Positions 1 through 27,104 of a stretch of DNA of 64,000 bases are shown in pieces. Origin of the DNA: Oasisia sp. SBJ-2009 (taxonomy: Eukaryota > Annelida > Polychaeta > Sabellida > Siboglinidae); contig OZ024854.1 of the NCBI GenBank assembly GCA_964017155.1, positions 12,900,798 to 12,964,797 on the forward strand, given 5' to 3'. The position numbers and the translations under genes are program-made. The notes beneath the pieces were generated by a model that was not told the DNA's origin, searched no databases, and saw nothing but the letters and a program-made list of their open reading frames with translations. Numbering within the stretch: position 1 is the first letter of the stretch; every line of letters starts with the position of its first letter.

Positions 1-122
1 TAATTTACTAGTGATACTGCTGTTGGACAACTACAAATATATAAATTAATGTTATGTTAACAACAAAAATGGAATAGGTGTTTGTTTGTCACTGTGTTAT
101 AAACATGGACTTTTCGCTTCAG

Positions 123-9611
<9,489 letters not shown>

Positions 9612-9719
9612 CGTGCCAATAGATTAGTCGAAACCACGGTTGGAAACTTAGCAATATGGATGTATTGTACGTAGGATCACCCAGCAATGTTGAGAGGAAA
9701 ACATGCTGTGACTGAGTTT

Positions 9720-9725
9720 AATAAA
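9720..9725 (+). terminator. Candidate poly(A) signal of the mucin-like gene
   Basis: AATAAA, 109 bp after the TAA at 9609. Consistent with the proposed last exon but not proof of it. Confidence 0.4.
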
Positions 9726-12700
9726 ATATTATAATGTCGTTCGCACTCACTAGATTTACACAAACGTATTTGCATGGCTAACCCGGTTGTAATGTTAACA
9801 CCGATCACAGGTATGTACAATGTTCTGCCTTATTACGGAATAAGTGGGTTGTTTGTGATGTTAGTGATGTACTATTGTGTGTTGATACATAATATGTTGT
9901 CGTGGTGATTAATATTCATAGAGTGACTACAATGCTCTAACTGGCTTTGTCAATGGCATACATTTTGTTTTTCTCCAGTTACATGCAGAAATGTAAAGTA
10001 TTATAATATGTTGTGCATTAACCGTTTGTATTTGTTATGGTAAAACAGTCATGTTGCTTAATTGTTTACGTCACTTCTATGTGTATTCTGAAAGCGTTAC
10101 ACGATATTACACTACATGTACTTTATGTCATTACCGCGTATACAAATACAAAACTAAATGGCATATCCTTTAATTACTTATAATGTGTTCCCAAATAACT
10201 GTGAACATAAGCGCAACATGATAATAAATGTCATTGTTACTTAACTTTGAGTAAAGCTGCCGTAAAACGGATCATGCACAATAAGGCTTTTTGTTTAACG
10301 TATGCTAATGTGTAAAGTAATTCATCAATATATAATTGGAATACCTAGTATTTGGTCATATGTATACTTGTTATAAAGTATATAGTAGCTTAGGAAATAT
10401 ATATAATTCACATATCAGTTTGCGTTGCTTCCGACGGGTTGTGTTGTGGTGACGGAGGATTTACCACATGATGTATTGACGAACGAGATGTTCTTCGTTC
10501 GATCAAAACATGGTGACTTGTTTGCAGGTTCTATGTAATAATTTCACATAATATACACAACATTGCACTGTCAAACAGTGATTGTTTATTTACGCTGTTA
10601 ATAATTAATTTGCATTCTTTTATCTATGCGTCCTGCATTATAATTATATCGTACCAAGTAGACGATTCGTTTTTTAGAAATTTGGGTGTGTATATTATTG
10701 TATATTATAATAGCTCTAAATAGATAAACTAAATTCAAAGTATTGACAATGCCGTTGTGGCGCTCAATCACACCGATGATTAGTTTTGACAATAATGATA
10801 TCGTTATGTAAATGTTAATAATTAACTACGTTTGTCATTGTTACTAGTATTATTGTTGTTCTTGATTGTATTGTTTAACTCACTTATCGAATACGTCGAA
10901 GGGTATCTAAGCTTTACCACTAAAGGTATTTGTGGAATATATTTTTGTGCACAGCAGAGTTCGACAGTTATTTTAAGATAATGTGGATTGGTTATCAATT
11001 AAAATAGTTTGCACAAGTTGCGTGACTTCGGTTCTCAAGACATAGGTCTTAACGTTTATTAATGTATAGCGGACAGCAGGTTGTCCTATCACCGTGTGTC
11101 TTGTACAAACCCTTGTCTTATCATAAATATGTTCAGTGTGGACACAGTTAATAGAAAAACAAAAACACATTGAGTCGATTTTTTATCCATCGCCAGAATA
11201 CGCACCGTGAACATGAAATCACCAACGAATACAACACACATTTAGTTGTATGCAAAATAAACACGTTTCTGATTACCAGAAGAGAAGTAAATGGCAAACA
11301 GTCGTCAAAACTGCACACGTGTGATAACAATTGTTTACATGGAAAATTGAGCAGGTCTTTGGCACTGATACATTGACCATTAAATGGCACGTTTGCCATT
11401 ATTACAACATAAGTGTTTTGCCAATGACACATATCGCCCCATCTAATATTGAATAAACGATCAACTCTTGCCAGATCTAGTAGGGCTGCAGTCCGACTTC
11501 GATTCATAAATAACCCGAGCATGCGAATAACCCGAGTAACACGAGAACCAATCGAACAATCAAAATCACTTGATCAGGTGACTGTTCTTGACCTAGATTA
11601 GCAAAGTGAAATATTGTTATGTTAATGGCATCACAATCTATGTATTACGATTTAAGATTATGAAGGAAAAGGCTATCACAATTACTTGGTGTAATGTATT
11701 TACGTCAGGTGATTTATATCCGTGAACACGATAGTTGCTGTTCAGCTGGTATACTTGCGCAGGATTGATTGCATTAAGTAAATTATCAAAAAACGATATT
11801 ACATTGGGGGTACGTGTGTAATACGAGTAGATGAATCGGCGTTTGCCTGCTCTACGTTTATGTTACCTGACATGTCGTATCCCTTTCAACCCATTTCTGC
11901 ACATTTAGAAAACGCATGATAAGAATTGTGGACGCCTAAATAATTAAATTTTCATGATAACCTTTCTGCAAGAAATTTCAGTTTCAGATGTTGTGAATGT
12001 TCAAAATATATACCACGATACAGCGAAATGTATGCGATCATATCCGGTATATGACATTTGTTACAAAATAAATGTTTGCCTTCATTCACACTATGACGGT
12101 ACCACCTTAATGATGGTAATAAATCTAACGCCACCTGGATAAAACAGTATAAACTGAACGTTGTTTTTTTGTGAACCTGGACATGGCGGCCGCCAGATAA
12201 ATAAGTGGCGGCCGCCAGATAATTAAGTGGCGGCCGCCTGATAATTAAGTGTCAGAAAAAAAGTACATTCACCGTGGCACCAACGGGCTTCCATATAATT
12301 GTGTACTGCGGATACAATATTATTTTCTTTCCCATGGCGACAACACAAGTTTACCTTTACCTAGTAACGTTTTAGACATGGACTTGGCAATAAATGTAGA
12401 TTCAAACGGTATGAGAAGCCAAAGGACCACAGCTGTCCTCCTCACGACCGCTTCGCCTATTCCCAAAGTGTGCGAACAAACACCCAGAACAAAATCCACC
12501 GACATGGAAAGACCTGCATCAGCAGGCGTCGCCACTGCCGACGGCATTTTAAGTTGGATAGGAAAACTACAAATGGGTCACTTAGTGATGAGCCACAGCC
12601 CAGCACAGGTGGAATAGTCGTGGAACCAAGCGGCAGTCCGCGAAGCCATTGCGACATCTCGCCAGCTGCAAACTGACTTGTAATGTAACAATGACACCAT

Positions 12701-13509
12701 TCCTGTATTACTGCGAGCAGTTTTTGAAGTGCAAAGGTCGTGAGAAAACTACTAAATATGAAAATATCAATTATATGAAAGCGCAGAATGTGTGCTGATG
12801 AGTGATTTGCGACGATGTTTCAGAAGAGGGCCACTTTGCCTTCCCGTTTTTATAAAGACATGCTTTTAAGTGATATTTCCAGATGCCGGATGGCAATACT
12901 AAATCTTATTGCATCACAAGTTTACAAGTTGTTATTTAAAGGGTCGAATGCAATGTTTCTGAAAAAAATATAAATGCTTTAATATTTAGAAAATGTGTAC
13001 TGTTTTTATCTTAGGAATGCCATTTTGCGCGACCTTCCTCTAATAATCCCGCTTAGCGTATTGCTATTATTACGTGTTTACGCTTTATTTATACAAATAT
13101 GTACCAGAGAATATTGTTTCGATTATGAATACTTCCTCTGTAAACGTTTTTTTCAATGGTTTCCACCATAAACACGACACGGCTAAAGCGCGACACATAT
13201 ACCTATGAAGATATTCCACTGAATTTCCACATATTAAATCGTGCCGAACATACAAGTCCTCGCTAGACAAGTATGCATCTCGTACGACTAATCTCGTAGG
13301 ATTTGAAAACAAATAAAACGAGCAGTCAACGGGTTTAAGGATTAATTTTTTAATCCAAAAATGGAACATCGCATAGTTTTTGATATATCGTGGACTGCAC
13401 CTGTTAGCTTTACAGGTAAACGGTCACTGACGGTGACAGGTGCTGTCATGGTATTATGTCGAGCACGACAGGGTGTCCCATAAGCAGATGACTAATGCGT
13501 ATTAAAATT
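9726..13509. other. No gene recognised
   Basis: AT-rich DNA with only short frames on both strands and no domain I recognise. The frame at 12249-12617 (122 codons) shows no known motif. The only local structure found is the 22-bp repeat at 12184-12249. Confidence 0.6.
12184..12249. repeat. Three 22-bp units with a GCGGCCGC palindrome
   Basis: Three tandem units, each opening TGGCGGCCGCC and closing in GATAATTAAG-like sequence. Each contains the 8-bp palindrome GCGGCCGC, striking in AT-rich surroundings. Confidence 0.9.
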
Positions 13510-13511
13510 AC

Positions 13512-15769
<2,258 letters not shown>

Positions 15770-15860
<91 letters not shown>
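15770..15860. repeat. (TA)n microsatellite
   Basis: Uninterrupted TA run of about 90 bp. Confidence 0.95.
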
Positions 15861-15864
<4 letters not shown>

Positions 15865-16094
15865 AATGCTCTTATACAAACATATACTCGCCTTGTGTTA
15901 TTCAGCAAACTAGCCCCGATTCCTATTTTCCTTAGTAAGTACATGAAGTCCCACATAAATATAATTTTGTCCATGCATAACTTAATGAGTGTGGTAGTAA
16001 TCAGATATACTACGTAGAATATAGAACAATAGAAAAGGCTCTTTATTTACCAAATACCAATACTTATGAAATTATCGGTTCTATCGCGCTAATA

Positions 16095-16220
16095 GGACCA
16101 CACTGGACTAACCGTTGGGCGGCTGTCAATCAACAACTCAACAGACCGGAACAACGTGTGAGGGGCTGTCAATCAACAACTCAACAGACCGGAACGGCGT
16201 GTGAGAGGCTGTCAAGCTAG
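16095..16220. repeat. Dispersed repeat, copy 1, with internal duplication
   Basis: CTGGACTAACCGTTG, followed by two tandem copies of a block of about 43 bp containing GGCTGTCAATCAACAACTCA. A diverged copy lies at 20787-20862. Probably a short interspersed repeat; the family is not identified. Confidence 0.6.
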
Positions 16221-18655
16221 GAGAAACCCTGCCTACTTCTATTCTCCACCCTGTGCCATAGCTAGGGCTGTACACATGGCACGGTGCAGCCACTAGAGTG
16301 ATTCTGACTTCGTCCATGAATAGACAGAGACTCTTCTCTCATAAATGATCGCCTTTCACCGTGGAGGCAGGGGTAAGATTCCCGCCCGGCAGTTGTGCAC
16401 TGGTATAATACTGCGCGTAGGGACAGCAGAAAAGGAGTGGTGCTAAAACAACGGTTACCAGCCCAATAAAACTAATTTCTCACGCCAGTGATTATGGTGT
16501 CATTTGGGTTGAATTGTTTGAGATTCCAGGAGAGGGCAAGGATTTTTTTGTCTAGGTTATTTTAGCTACAGATAATAGGAGGTTTTGGAAAGTGTTTGGA
16601 TTGAAACATTTACATTCCCAGAAGGTGCGTCGTGTGATTGTTTGGAATGAACTGCTTCCGCTCTTCATCCAACTTCACCAACAAACTATTGACATTTGGA
16701 CGCAGTGTGATGCAATGTGACGACGGGAAGATCCATCTGAATGGGTGGCACATGATACAACTAAACTATTTGAATTTTACCGCAATATTGCCCCTAAATA
16801 TGTCGAATGTGCCTGTTTAGTGACACCTCTAGAAATTTACATTTTACCCTCATTTTAACATGTCTCTATATGGCGGTATTCTTGAGCCTCATAAATGTTG
16901 AATGTAGCCACGAAGAATGTTCAACAACATCTCCCCCAGAGTCCGCCCGAACATAAATGAGACTCAACTAGTCTTCGCACTACACCTATGTCCCACGCAG
17001 TTTGACCTTCACTACACGGGGCTGTGGACCGGTTGCCTCTACACGGTACGCCATACATGCCGTATGTTACATGTTACGGTACGCTATTTGTTATTTTCTA
17101 GAGGCGTTTCGCATGCTAAGTGCTGAAAATGTATGGTTATGTAACAATTGACCTGTAGAATTGTACATTTGCTCAATTGGTCGAGCGTTGTTTCGAACAG
17201 AAAAAAACATATTTGCTGAACGTTGTTGTTTATACAATATTTGTGAAGATTGTATGGTTATGGAAGGCAACGTAACATACCGTATGGAATATCGTGTTTT
17301 AAACCGGCTTAAGAAAATGTATTATTATTATCGGCTGTTCCAACCATTGGTCTTTCAATATAATGTACAGTTAGACAAGGATGTGGACACGTAACACATA
17401 AACAATAGGATCCCTTATTAATAATGCATTATGCTAATTGCATTTGTCAAAGTAGTGATGACGTACCACTATGACACTTACATCTGACCGTAATAATATC
17501 ATTTGTCTTCGATCAAATGTCTGCTGAGCATAGGAAGACATACATTTTGCTTCAAAACAGAAGTATCTACATGATGCGACATTCCACTAGCGGGGCAGTG
17601 AGCAACCAGGTGTCAAACCTGCTGTTGACCTCGGTAATCGTCCGACCGCTGAGTTGACATTTGAACAATTTCGTTTAACCGGTATTGTGTGTCTTTCGAA
17701 AGAGAAACGTTAATATAGTATGCCCTTCTATGTGGAGTCTGTGTCGAGGGGAGTAGCAGGGCAATTAATAAAACCTGTCGTGGTCCCATGAACTGAAATT
17801 TCTCTTTCTATGCTCCCAGTGGATGAATAATCTAAACGATGATCGTGGGCATGTCTGTATTACTTTATTTCGGAATTTTAAAGAACGTTGCAAATGAATT
17901 TTTCTTCCAGTATAACACAGTTATATTATATTATATTTAGGGTCTAATGGAAACCAAAACTAAAAAAACTACTTTTTAATGACGTGTTAGTGGAAAAATA
18001 AAACATTATAGGTATACTTTATAACTGTTTCATAACATTGTCGCTAAACCTATTTTATATGCTTGCATTGATCTGATGGTGAACACAGCCAGTGTGTTTT
18101 TCTCCTTAATTATATTGGAAAATGACACGTACCTTAGCGAAACATTCTCATTCAATGTATAATGTGAGGATATTATGCATCAAGCCCTTATGCAACTTTC
18201 CTTACAGTTCTTTGTAACATAATTACTGAAGGTCGGATGTCGTTAGGGTTACGTTTCCTTAAGGCGTCCGTGACGCAATTTCCGCTTAGCCTCGTGTCCG
18301 GACCAGCGGAGCATTTTCGTTGATATAATTGTAAGTTTTCTTAGAAAACAACATCTTGCCATTCTGAATTAACGAGCAACTTGACAATGTTTGGTAGCCG
18401 ACTTCCATATCGGGTTAACGTTAATAATTTGTCAGGATGAAGTAGGCTCGTCGTCTCAATTTCGTCCCTTTTGGTTACGTCATCGAAACATGTCAGACAG
18501 AATATCGGTTATTGAGTTTTGTGATAGTTTTCTATCTGTCTTATAATGTTGTTCAATTGATACCACCCTATATATTGTAATATCTTATATGAACATAGCA
18601 TTGAATGTATAATTTTAACTGTTCCATTCTTACATGTGTACAACTAGTGACAGTT
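16221..18655. other. No gene recognised
   Basis: Only short frames and unique-looking AT-rich DNA. The frames at 16638-16820 and 17161-17394 match no family I know. Confidence 0.55.
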
Positions 18656-18659
18656 GTTA

Positions 18660-20570
<1,911 letters not shown>

Positions 20571-20786
20571 TGTACGTATGTATGTATATGTAGTCTTTTT
20601 ATTATAGCAGTCTCTGTTTTGTAAATGAAAACAACACCTTGTAAATCAATATGGTAAATAATAATACTACTATTAATATTAATAACAAATCCACTATAAA
20701 TTGTCATATGTTGGAAGCATTACTGTGTCCAGGTAGGTACATATACAAATGATTATTGGAAGGTATTTTCCGGCAGCGGTAGAAGG

Positions 20787-20862
20787 CAACGCTGGACTAA
20801 TCGTTGCGCGGGTGTCAAACTACAACTCACCAGACGGGATCGGCGTATGGGTGGTTGTCAAT
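20787..20862. repeat. Dispersed repeat, copy 2
   Basis: Similar to 16095-16220: CTGGACTAATCGTTG, a GTGTCAAACTACAACTCA-like block, and a GGTTGTCAAT end. Diverged by many substitutions. Confidence 0.5.
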
Positions 20863-21540
20863 CTTTTTTTTGTCTTTTCAATGTTTTATTCACACTCTCA
20901 CATATATGTACATATAAAAGCGTGATTTACGAATTAAAACTAGAGCAAAAAACAAGGAACACCATAAGCACCCGATGTCCCATAGCGTATATACGCGCCT
21001 GTTACTAGGATATGTAACATATCAAATAGCCTATTGTTGTTTGCTTTTTTTAAACAGTAGGGTTACTTTTGGTGAAAGACTCTCTCCAAGGTATATTCTT
21101 ATCCGTACTCTGCTGTGGTAGGGGCGGACTTGCAGGAGTTTATATCCTGATTGGTCCTGATTATGGCGTGAGGGGGTGACAACTATTTAATGTACTGTAG
21201 CTTGGGAGCTTGGGGGCCTCGCTAGTGGCTTAGTGTGGAGGTTCGACGCGGGGAATCTCTTCCGAGATCCGCCTACGCCGGTCTCGACACGATGGCATGA
21301 GATGATTGATGGATGACGCAGATTGTTGGATATATCCTACCCAGTCGACAGACTTGATTTTGAAGATATGGGCCCTCATATTTTATAAATCATATTAATA
21401 TGACGGGCTAATATATCTTGCGGAAAACTCCGAATAAAGGCATGTGTAAAACCAGATATAATTTTGAATAATACGAGAAATAGGACACCCAGAAGATATT
21501 CTACATAGTATACTACATAGTATGTAACAGGTGTAAATAT
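20863..21540. other. No gene recognised
   Basis: AT-rich; includes a segment near 21226 that resembles a tRNA A box but lacks a correctly spaced B box. Confidence 0.5.
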
Positions 21541-21544
21541 ACGT

Positions 21545-23985
21545 CAAACATTTTGATATTCAATTACAATATAATAATAATAATTAGTTAACTTCTATTG
21601 CGCCTATATCCTTAGAAACCAAGCTCAGAGGCGCATCAAAACAAAAAGGATTAATCGATCTCATAGTCGGTAAACAAATCAAGTTGTCATCAGATTGATT
21701 GATGCGCCAGGGAGCTATGGTGGATAGGCCAGATTGTACAGATATGTTTTTAAATGACGACGGAATTTAGCAATATTTTCAACTGATTTCACGCTAGAAG
21801 GAAGCATATTCCATAGAGTAGGCGCACCCACAGCAAAAGCCCTGGTCCCCATATTAGTATTGACCTTTGGTACAAAGAGTAAATCAGAAGTAGATGACCG
21901 AAGTTGAATAGGTTTTCTTATAGGAGTAAGCAAAGTATGTAGATACGATGGCTGCTTAGACGAAAGTGCCTGGTAAGTAATGGTACACATCTTAAACATT
22001 ATACGATATTGGACAGGCAGCCAATGCAGAGACTTTAGAAGCGGCTTAGAAGGAGTAAAGCGTGGAGATCTAGTCACCACCCTTGCTAAGCAATTTTGAA
22101 CACGTTGTAGTTTTGTGATATCCTTAATAGCAATATTATGAAAAAGTGAATTACAATAGTCTAATCTACTAGTAACTAATGCAGTTGCAATAGTCTTTGC
22201 AACAGAAACAGGCAAATATCGACGAATACGCCGCAAATCACGAATGTGGTAAAAACATGTTCGACACATTTGAGAAATGTGTTCTCTAAAATTTAATTTA
22301 TCATCAAAAATTACTCCCAAATTCCTAGTCGAAACTGCAGGCATAACATGCTGATTAAGTAAGGGTATAGGAAAAAGAGTCTTAATTTTGTCACGCTGCC
22401 GGTGTGTACCAATAATAAGAAACTCAGTTTTATCAGCATTCAGCTTCAATATACTCTCAGTCATCCAGCAAAAAATGTCATCAATACAAGTTCTAAGCTG
22501 CTGTAAAGAACTACTTGCATCTGAAGTGGATAATGATATATAAATTTGAGTATCATCTGCATAAAGATGATGGCTCAAATGATGCCTATTAATCACTAGA
22601 CTCAATGGAGTAGTATACAGTGTAAAAAGTAATGGTCCCAAAACTGACCCCTGAGGAACACCACACGAAATATTAAGTGGTGACGAAAAACAATCCCCAA
22701 TCTTAACTCTCTGGTGTCTACCACTCAGATATGATCTAAACCAGCTTAACGCTATACCAGACACACCATACCACACAGACAAACGATCCATTAGAATAGA
22801 ATGATTAATCGTATCAAAAGCAGCTGACAAATCAAGTAAGGTGAGTGCAGTAACTCTACCATTGTCCATATTTAGAGTGATGTCGTTATGCACTTTTAAG
22901 AGAGCAGTCTCTGTAGAATGAAGTTTCTTATATGCAGATTGGAATACATTTGACAAATTATTTGAAGTAATGTGAGATCCAAGGCGTTTTGCTACAACCT
23001 TTTCAAGAATTTTATATATGAAACTCAAATTAGAAACAGGTCTATAATTTTTCAAGTTATCTTTCGACAAAGTTGTCTTTTTAAGTAATGGATTTACATG
23101 CGCCTGTTTAAAATCATCAGGAAAAATACCTGTCCTCAGTGACACATTTACAATATTTGTTATAGTACCAAGTAAGGTGTCAATGCATGCTTTCAACAAT
23201 ACAGTTGGCATTGGATCTAGATCACAAAATTTATTTGGAGAAGACATAATAATTTGCCTTACTTCCTCAGCAGTAGCTGGAGTAAAAGAAGAAAGTAGAG
23301 AACTTATCGGTGGAGGCTGAACTTCTACTTTGTTTAACACATGAACAGGAAAGGAAGACTGTATACGGGTAATTGTATCCTTAAAATAACCTGAAAATAG
23401 ATCACATAGAGAACATAATGAATTATGTTTTGGCAGAGAAGGGGCAGCCCGTCTGGGTAGGATTTTATTAATGCAACTCCATAACTGGTGAGAATTTTCA
23501 GAGTTACTTGAAACCATGTTAGTGAAATATTCAGATTTAGCTTTTGCCATTTGTCTATTGCAAAGATGACACTGTTTAGAATAACGTGACCTATCAAGTG
23601 ATGAGCGTGTTTTACGCCAAACACGTTCAAGATAACGACGTCTCCTTTTAGATAGTAAAATTTCGGATGTCATCCAAGGAGAAGGTGATTGTTTTGAAAT
23701 ATATTTATAAGCAAGTGGAGCATGTTTATCAAGTAGTGTCTTAAGGACATCACAAAATTGTTTATATATATCACACTCATGAACTGCTGGACTTATAAAC
23801 AAATCTGAATTTAAAATATCATTTTGAAGGCAGTAATATCTATTTTTCCTATAGGAAATTTTTTTCTTCAATATCAATGGTGTTGTAAACATGTTAATAT
23901 CAACAATTACAGTATAATGGTCTGACAACCCATCTGAAACAGTAATTCTACCACACCATTCAACAATGTAATGCAATTTTGAAAC
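21545..23985 (-). mobile_element. L2/CR1-type LINE, 5'-truncated, open reverse transcriptase
   Basis: Minus-strand non-LTR retrotransposon. It starts near the end of its endonuclease domain (SDHYTVIV) and runs through reverse transcriptase to a 3' untranslated region ending in a TTATTATTAT-type tail near 21570-21590, as in L2/CR1 elements. Most of the endonuclease and all upstream parts are missing. A (GGGGAC)n array abuts the 5' edge. Confidence 0.9.
21715..23976 (-). CDS. LINE reverse transcriptase, 753 residues, N-terminally truncated
   Basis: Reverse transcriptase for target-primed reverse transcription of its own RNA. Motifs in order: [17 protein letters not shown] (about 315), [13 protein letters not shown] (about 380), [16 protein letters not shown] (about 440), the catalytic LYADDTQIY (about 470), and [13 protein letters not shown] (about 512). 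After these comes the LINE C-terminal region with [30 protein letters not shown] and LWNMLPSSV. The first residues, [11 protein letters not shown], are the end of the AP-type endonuclease domain. There is no stop or frameshift inside, suggesting fairly recent insertion. Because the endonuclease is mostly absent, this copy is probably not autonomous. Confidence 0.92.
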   Translation of the reverse strand: MHYIVEWCGRITVSDGLSDHYTVIVDINMFTTPLILKKKISYRKNRYYCLQNDILNSDLFISPAVHECDIYKQFCDVLKTLLDKHAPLAYKYISKQSPSPWMTSEILLSKRRRRYLERVWRKTRSSLDRSRYSKQCHLCNRQMAKAKSEYFTNMVSSNSENSHQLWSCINKILPRRAAPSLPKHNSLCSLCDLFSGYFKDTITRIQSSFPVHVLNKVEVQPPPISSLLSSFTPATAEEVRQIIMSSPNKFCDLDPMPTVLLKACIDTLLGTITNIVNVSLRTGIFPDDFKQAHVNPLLKKTTLSKDNLKNYRPVSNLSFIYKILEKVVAKRLGSHITSNNLSNVFQSAYKKLHSTETALLKVHNDITLNMDNGRVTALTLLDLSAAFDTINHSILMDRLSVWYGVSGIALSWFRSYLSGRHQRVKIGDCFSSPLNISCGVPQGSVLGPLLFTLYTTPLSLVINRHHLSHHLYADDTQIYISLSTSDASSSLQQLRTCIDDIFCWMTESILKLNADKTEFLIIGTHRQRDKIKTLFPIPLLNQHVMPAVSTRNLGVIFDDKLNFREHISQMCRTCFYHIRDLRRIRRYLPVSVAKTIATALVTSRLDYCNSLFHNIAIKDITKLQRVQNCLARVVTRSPRFTPSKPLLKSLHWLPVQYRIMFKMCTITYQALSSKQPSYLHTLLTPIRKPIQLRSSTSDLLFVPKVNTNMGTRAFAVGAPTLWNMLPSSVKSVENIAKFRRHLKTYLYNLAYPP

Positions 23986-24022
23986 GTATTATTTCGGGTA
24001 ACTCGGTTATTTTATGAAACAC
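23944..24022. repeat. About 80-bp segment with inverted copy at 27105-27183
   Basis: Sequence containing TAACTCGGTTATTTTATGAA, with its near-identical reverse complement at 27105-27183. The segment overlaps the 5' edge of the LINE. Confidence 0.85.
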
Positions 24023-24023
24023 G

Positions 24024-24837
24024 AACGGGGACGGGGACGGGGACGGGGACGGGGACGGGGACGGGGACGGGGACGGGGACGGGGACGGGGACGGGGACGG
24101 GGACGGGGACGGGGACGGGGACGGGGACGGGGACGGGGACGGGGACGGGGACGGGGACGGGGACGGGGACGGGGACGGGGACGGGGACGGGGACGGGGAC
24201 GGGGACGGGGACGGGGACGGGGACGGGGACGGGGACGGGGACGGGGACGGGGACGGGGACGGGGACGGGGACGGGGACGGGGACGGGGACGGGGACGGGG
24301 ACGGGGACGGGGACGGGGACGGGGACGGGGACGGGGACGGGGACGGGGACGGGGACGGGGACGGGGACGGGGACGGGGACGGGGACGGGGACGGGGACGG
24401 GGACGGGGACGGGGACGGGGACGGGGACGGGGACGGGGACGGGGACGGGGACGGGGACGGGGACGGGGACGGGGACGGGGACGGGGACGGGGACGGGGAC
24501 GGGGACGGGGACGGGGACGGGGACGGGGACGGGGACGGGGACGGGGACGGGGACGGGGACGGGGACGGGGACGGGGACGGGGACGGGGACGGGGACGGGG
24601 ACGGGGACGGGGACGGGGACGGGGACGGGGACGGGGACGGGGACGGGGACGGGGACGGGGACGGGGACGGGGACGGGGACGGGGACGGGGACGGGGACGG
24701 GGACGGGGACGGGGACGGGGACGGGGACGGGGACGGGGACGGGGACGGGGACGGGGACGGGGACGGGGACGGGGACGGGGACGGGGACGGGGACGGGGAC
24801 GGGGACGGGGACGGGGACGGGGACGGGGACGGGGACG
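24024..24837. repeat. (GGGGAC)n array, about 135 units
   Basis: Over 800 bp of nearly perfect GGGGAC on the plus strand. Reading frames give Arg-Gly or Arg-Pro polymers, which are by-products. Four-guanine tracts every 6 bp could form G-quadruplexes. It sits against the 5' end of the LINE. Confidence 0.97.
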
Positions 24838-26380
24838 GATAATTACATTATAATCCCCAGAATTACAGCAATTGTCAATCAAGTGTAAACAATTACAGTT
24901 TGCAGCATAACACGCAATATTTCTAAAATTTCCTGTTGTACCACGTATTTTAATGGCTCCATAACACAACCGAAGCCACTCGGATATTGAAATCGGGCTG
25001 CGTTTCTTATCTAACTTGCAAAACATGACGATATCTGTAAGCAAATGTGACCACTTTTATCTGAGCTGCCATCCACTATTCTTTGTTTGCCTGAGAATGT
25101 CATTGCGCAAGCTCTAGAAGTGCATACTCGGGATTATGAAGTTTGAGAACGATTTCATTCTAAGGGAGGATTACAATATCCGTGCGTTCTGCTTTATAAC
25201 CTCGGGCCCAGATTGTGCATCATTTGGACTGGATTTGGGTCGAGACTGCCCGAAATATTGAAACAAAGTTACAAAAAGCCAAGAAAATACATTATCTTTT
25301 TTATGCTAAAGAAGACTGCTACGGCATCCTTAGTAAACATGTCGTATCCTTCTTTGCGCTAGACTATTCCTCAACAATTTATTATGTTCGTTATATCGAA
25401 AAAAAATTAAACCGAAATGGAAGAATAATGGGGCCAAATGTTTCCCAGTATATTCTACCACTGATGACCTAGCAACGTCATCACTGTCTGACGCGCTAAT
25501 TGGCTAATTAGGCGGAACTCTAATCAAATAGTCAGCGAAGTTGAGACAAATCCCATCTTGGCCGACGCCGTCAATGCCATTCAAATTGTGTCTAAATTGC
25601 TGTTTATACGTGCAAGTTGTCCAACTAGTCTGCAAAGTAATCGTTCATGTAAGCGGGCCTAGACACCTGTGAATGCATAGCCAATGACTGGAAAACCTGG
25701 TCACTCATGGGGTGGGGCGGCATGCGGAAGGCAGAAAGACAATAGGCGGTGACAGAGCCTGACTGAATTGTTCGATACGACTCTACAAGAGCCATCGTAT
25801 TAGGAGACGATGACATTTAGGGAGGCACGATTAAGTTACTCAATAATTGCTTTATACAAATTAATGCGACAGCCCAGTGTCGTGATTGTTTCAAGTTGTC
25901 CTTCGCCTAGCTTTCCTCGTTATAATGACTATAACTATAAACATAATTATGAAATTGGATTCTAAGCTCAACAAATCTTATTTACTTCTACAGTTTCTAG
26001 CTTTAAATAATACCATGTACTTAATATAACAGTTGCTAACCTTAATTAATCCCTTTAGTAAACATTCTTTAATTAAACACGGTGGACGTCAGTTATATAT
26101 ACTGTGTGTTCTGTAAAAAAAACACCGCAGATCACGTACTCAACCCTGCAAAGCGACCAATTAAACAAAATATATCAGATTATAATATAATATTATATAC
26201 TGGCGCATGTGTGGCGTAATGGGTAACGTTTCTAATTAACAAAACAACCAATGTGAATATAATTATATGCCGCTTAAAATGATGTTAACTTGCAATAATT
26301 CAAATTAAATGATAAGACGTGCACCCCAAAAACGGACACCCAAGTCATTTTTCAGAATCTGTCCTAGTTTTCTGAGGACA
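24838..26380. other. No gene recognised
   Basis: Short frames only. The minus-strand frame that starts at 25044 and enters the GGGGAC array has a unique N-terminal part of about 66 residues, but I recognise no domain in it. Confidence 0.5.
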
Positions 26381-26389
26381 CCTGAATAT

Positions 26390-26725
26390 ATAATGGCTGA
26401 GATATAAAGGGTTGGTAGACATGACAACCCTTTTGTAGCTTGTGACGAGATTGGTGCCTTATGGTTTATTCTTGGAGGATGATAGTAACTTACACACCTG
26501 TTTTGTTGAAATCGGTGATCTTCAATTATTTCTGTAAAAAAACTATTCGTGCTATTATCAACATTTTAGCTATATATGTAAGTACAGTTTTTGGCAGCTT
26601 CTATTACTAATACTAATACTACTGACCTTCTGGTCTGTATTTCAAAAAGCATTTTCATATATAATGTAAATGTCATTAATATTGCTGCAGTTTAGGTATT
26701 TCGTGTTTTTATCTTCATATATATA
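26390..26725. repeat. Diverged dispersed repeat, copy 1
   Basis: Resembles 27570-27860: both have GGTAGA..TGACAAC near the left and CTGTATTTCA, ATAATGTAAAT, GCTGCAGT and GTATTTCGT at the right, with the middle poorly alignable. Confidence 0.6.
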
Positions 26726-27104
26726 TATGGGTTTTCAGACTATTTGGTTCTGCATTACTTAATTAAATACACACACCGCTAGCATGAACAAATCATGATC
26801 AACATGTGGAGAAAAAAAACCGTTTCTCATCTACGAGCCTGCACAGCTGTTGCTCTCATCTACACAGCCGATGCACGTAACTACAGAAGTAAAAGTTTAT
26901 AGTAACGATGTCTTTGGCTATTCATGCGAAGACGACACAATATTGATTGTCGACATTAAGCAAATACGTAGGCACTGTCGCTAACGATGTAATATTTTAT
27001 TTTATTAGCGCCATTAGCCAATCTTCATTATTAATTTACAACAGTATTTGCTGTTTCATGTGTACATAAAGATAATGATAAATTGTCAGAGTTCCAACGA
27101 ATTC

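Noticed and set aside
12249..12617. 122-residue plus-strand frame
   Set aside because: No domain, no signal peptide, no convincing promoter or splice context.
21215..21290. tRNA gene or tRNA-derived SINE
   Set aside because: TGGCTTAGTGTGG fits an A box, but the GGTTCGAC resembling a B box lies almost adjacent, so spacing is wrong and no cloverleaf forms.
24007..25044. 345-residue Arg-Pro frame
   Set aside because: It is the GGGGAC hexamer read in triplets; only about 66 residues at one end are non-repetitive and match no domain.
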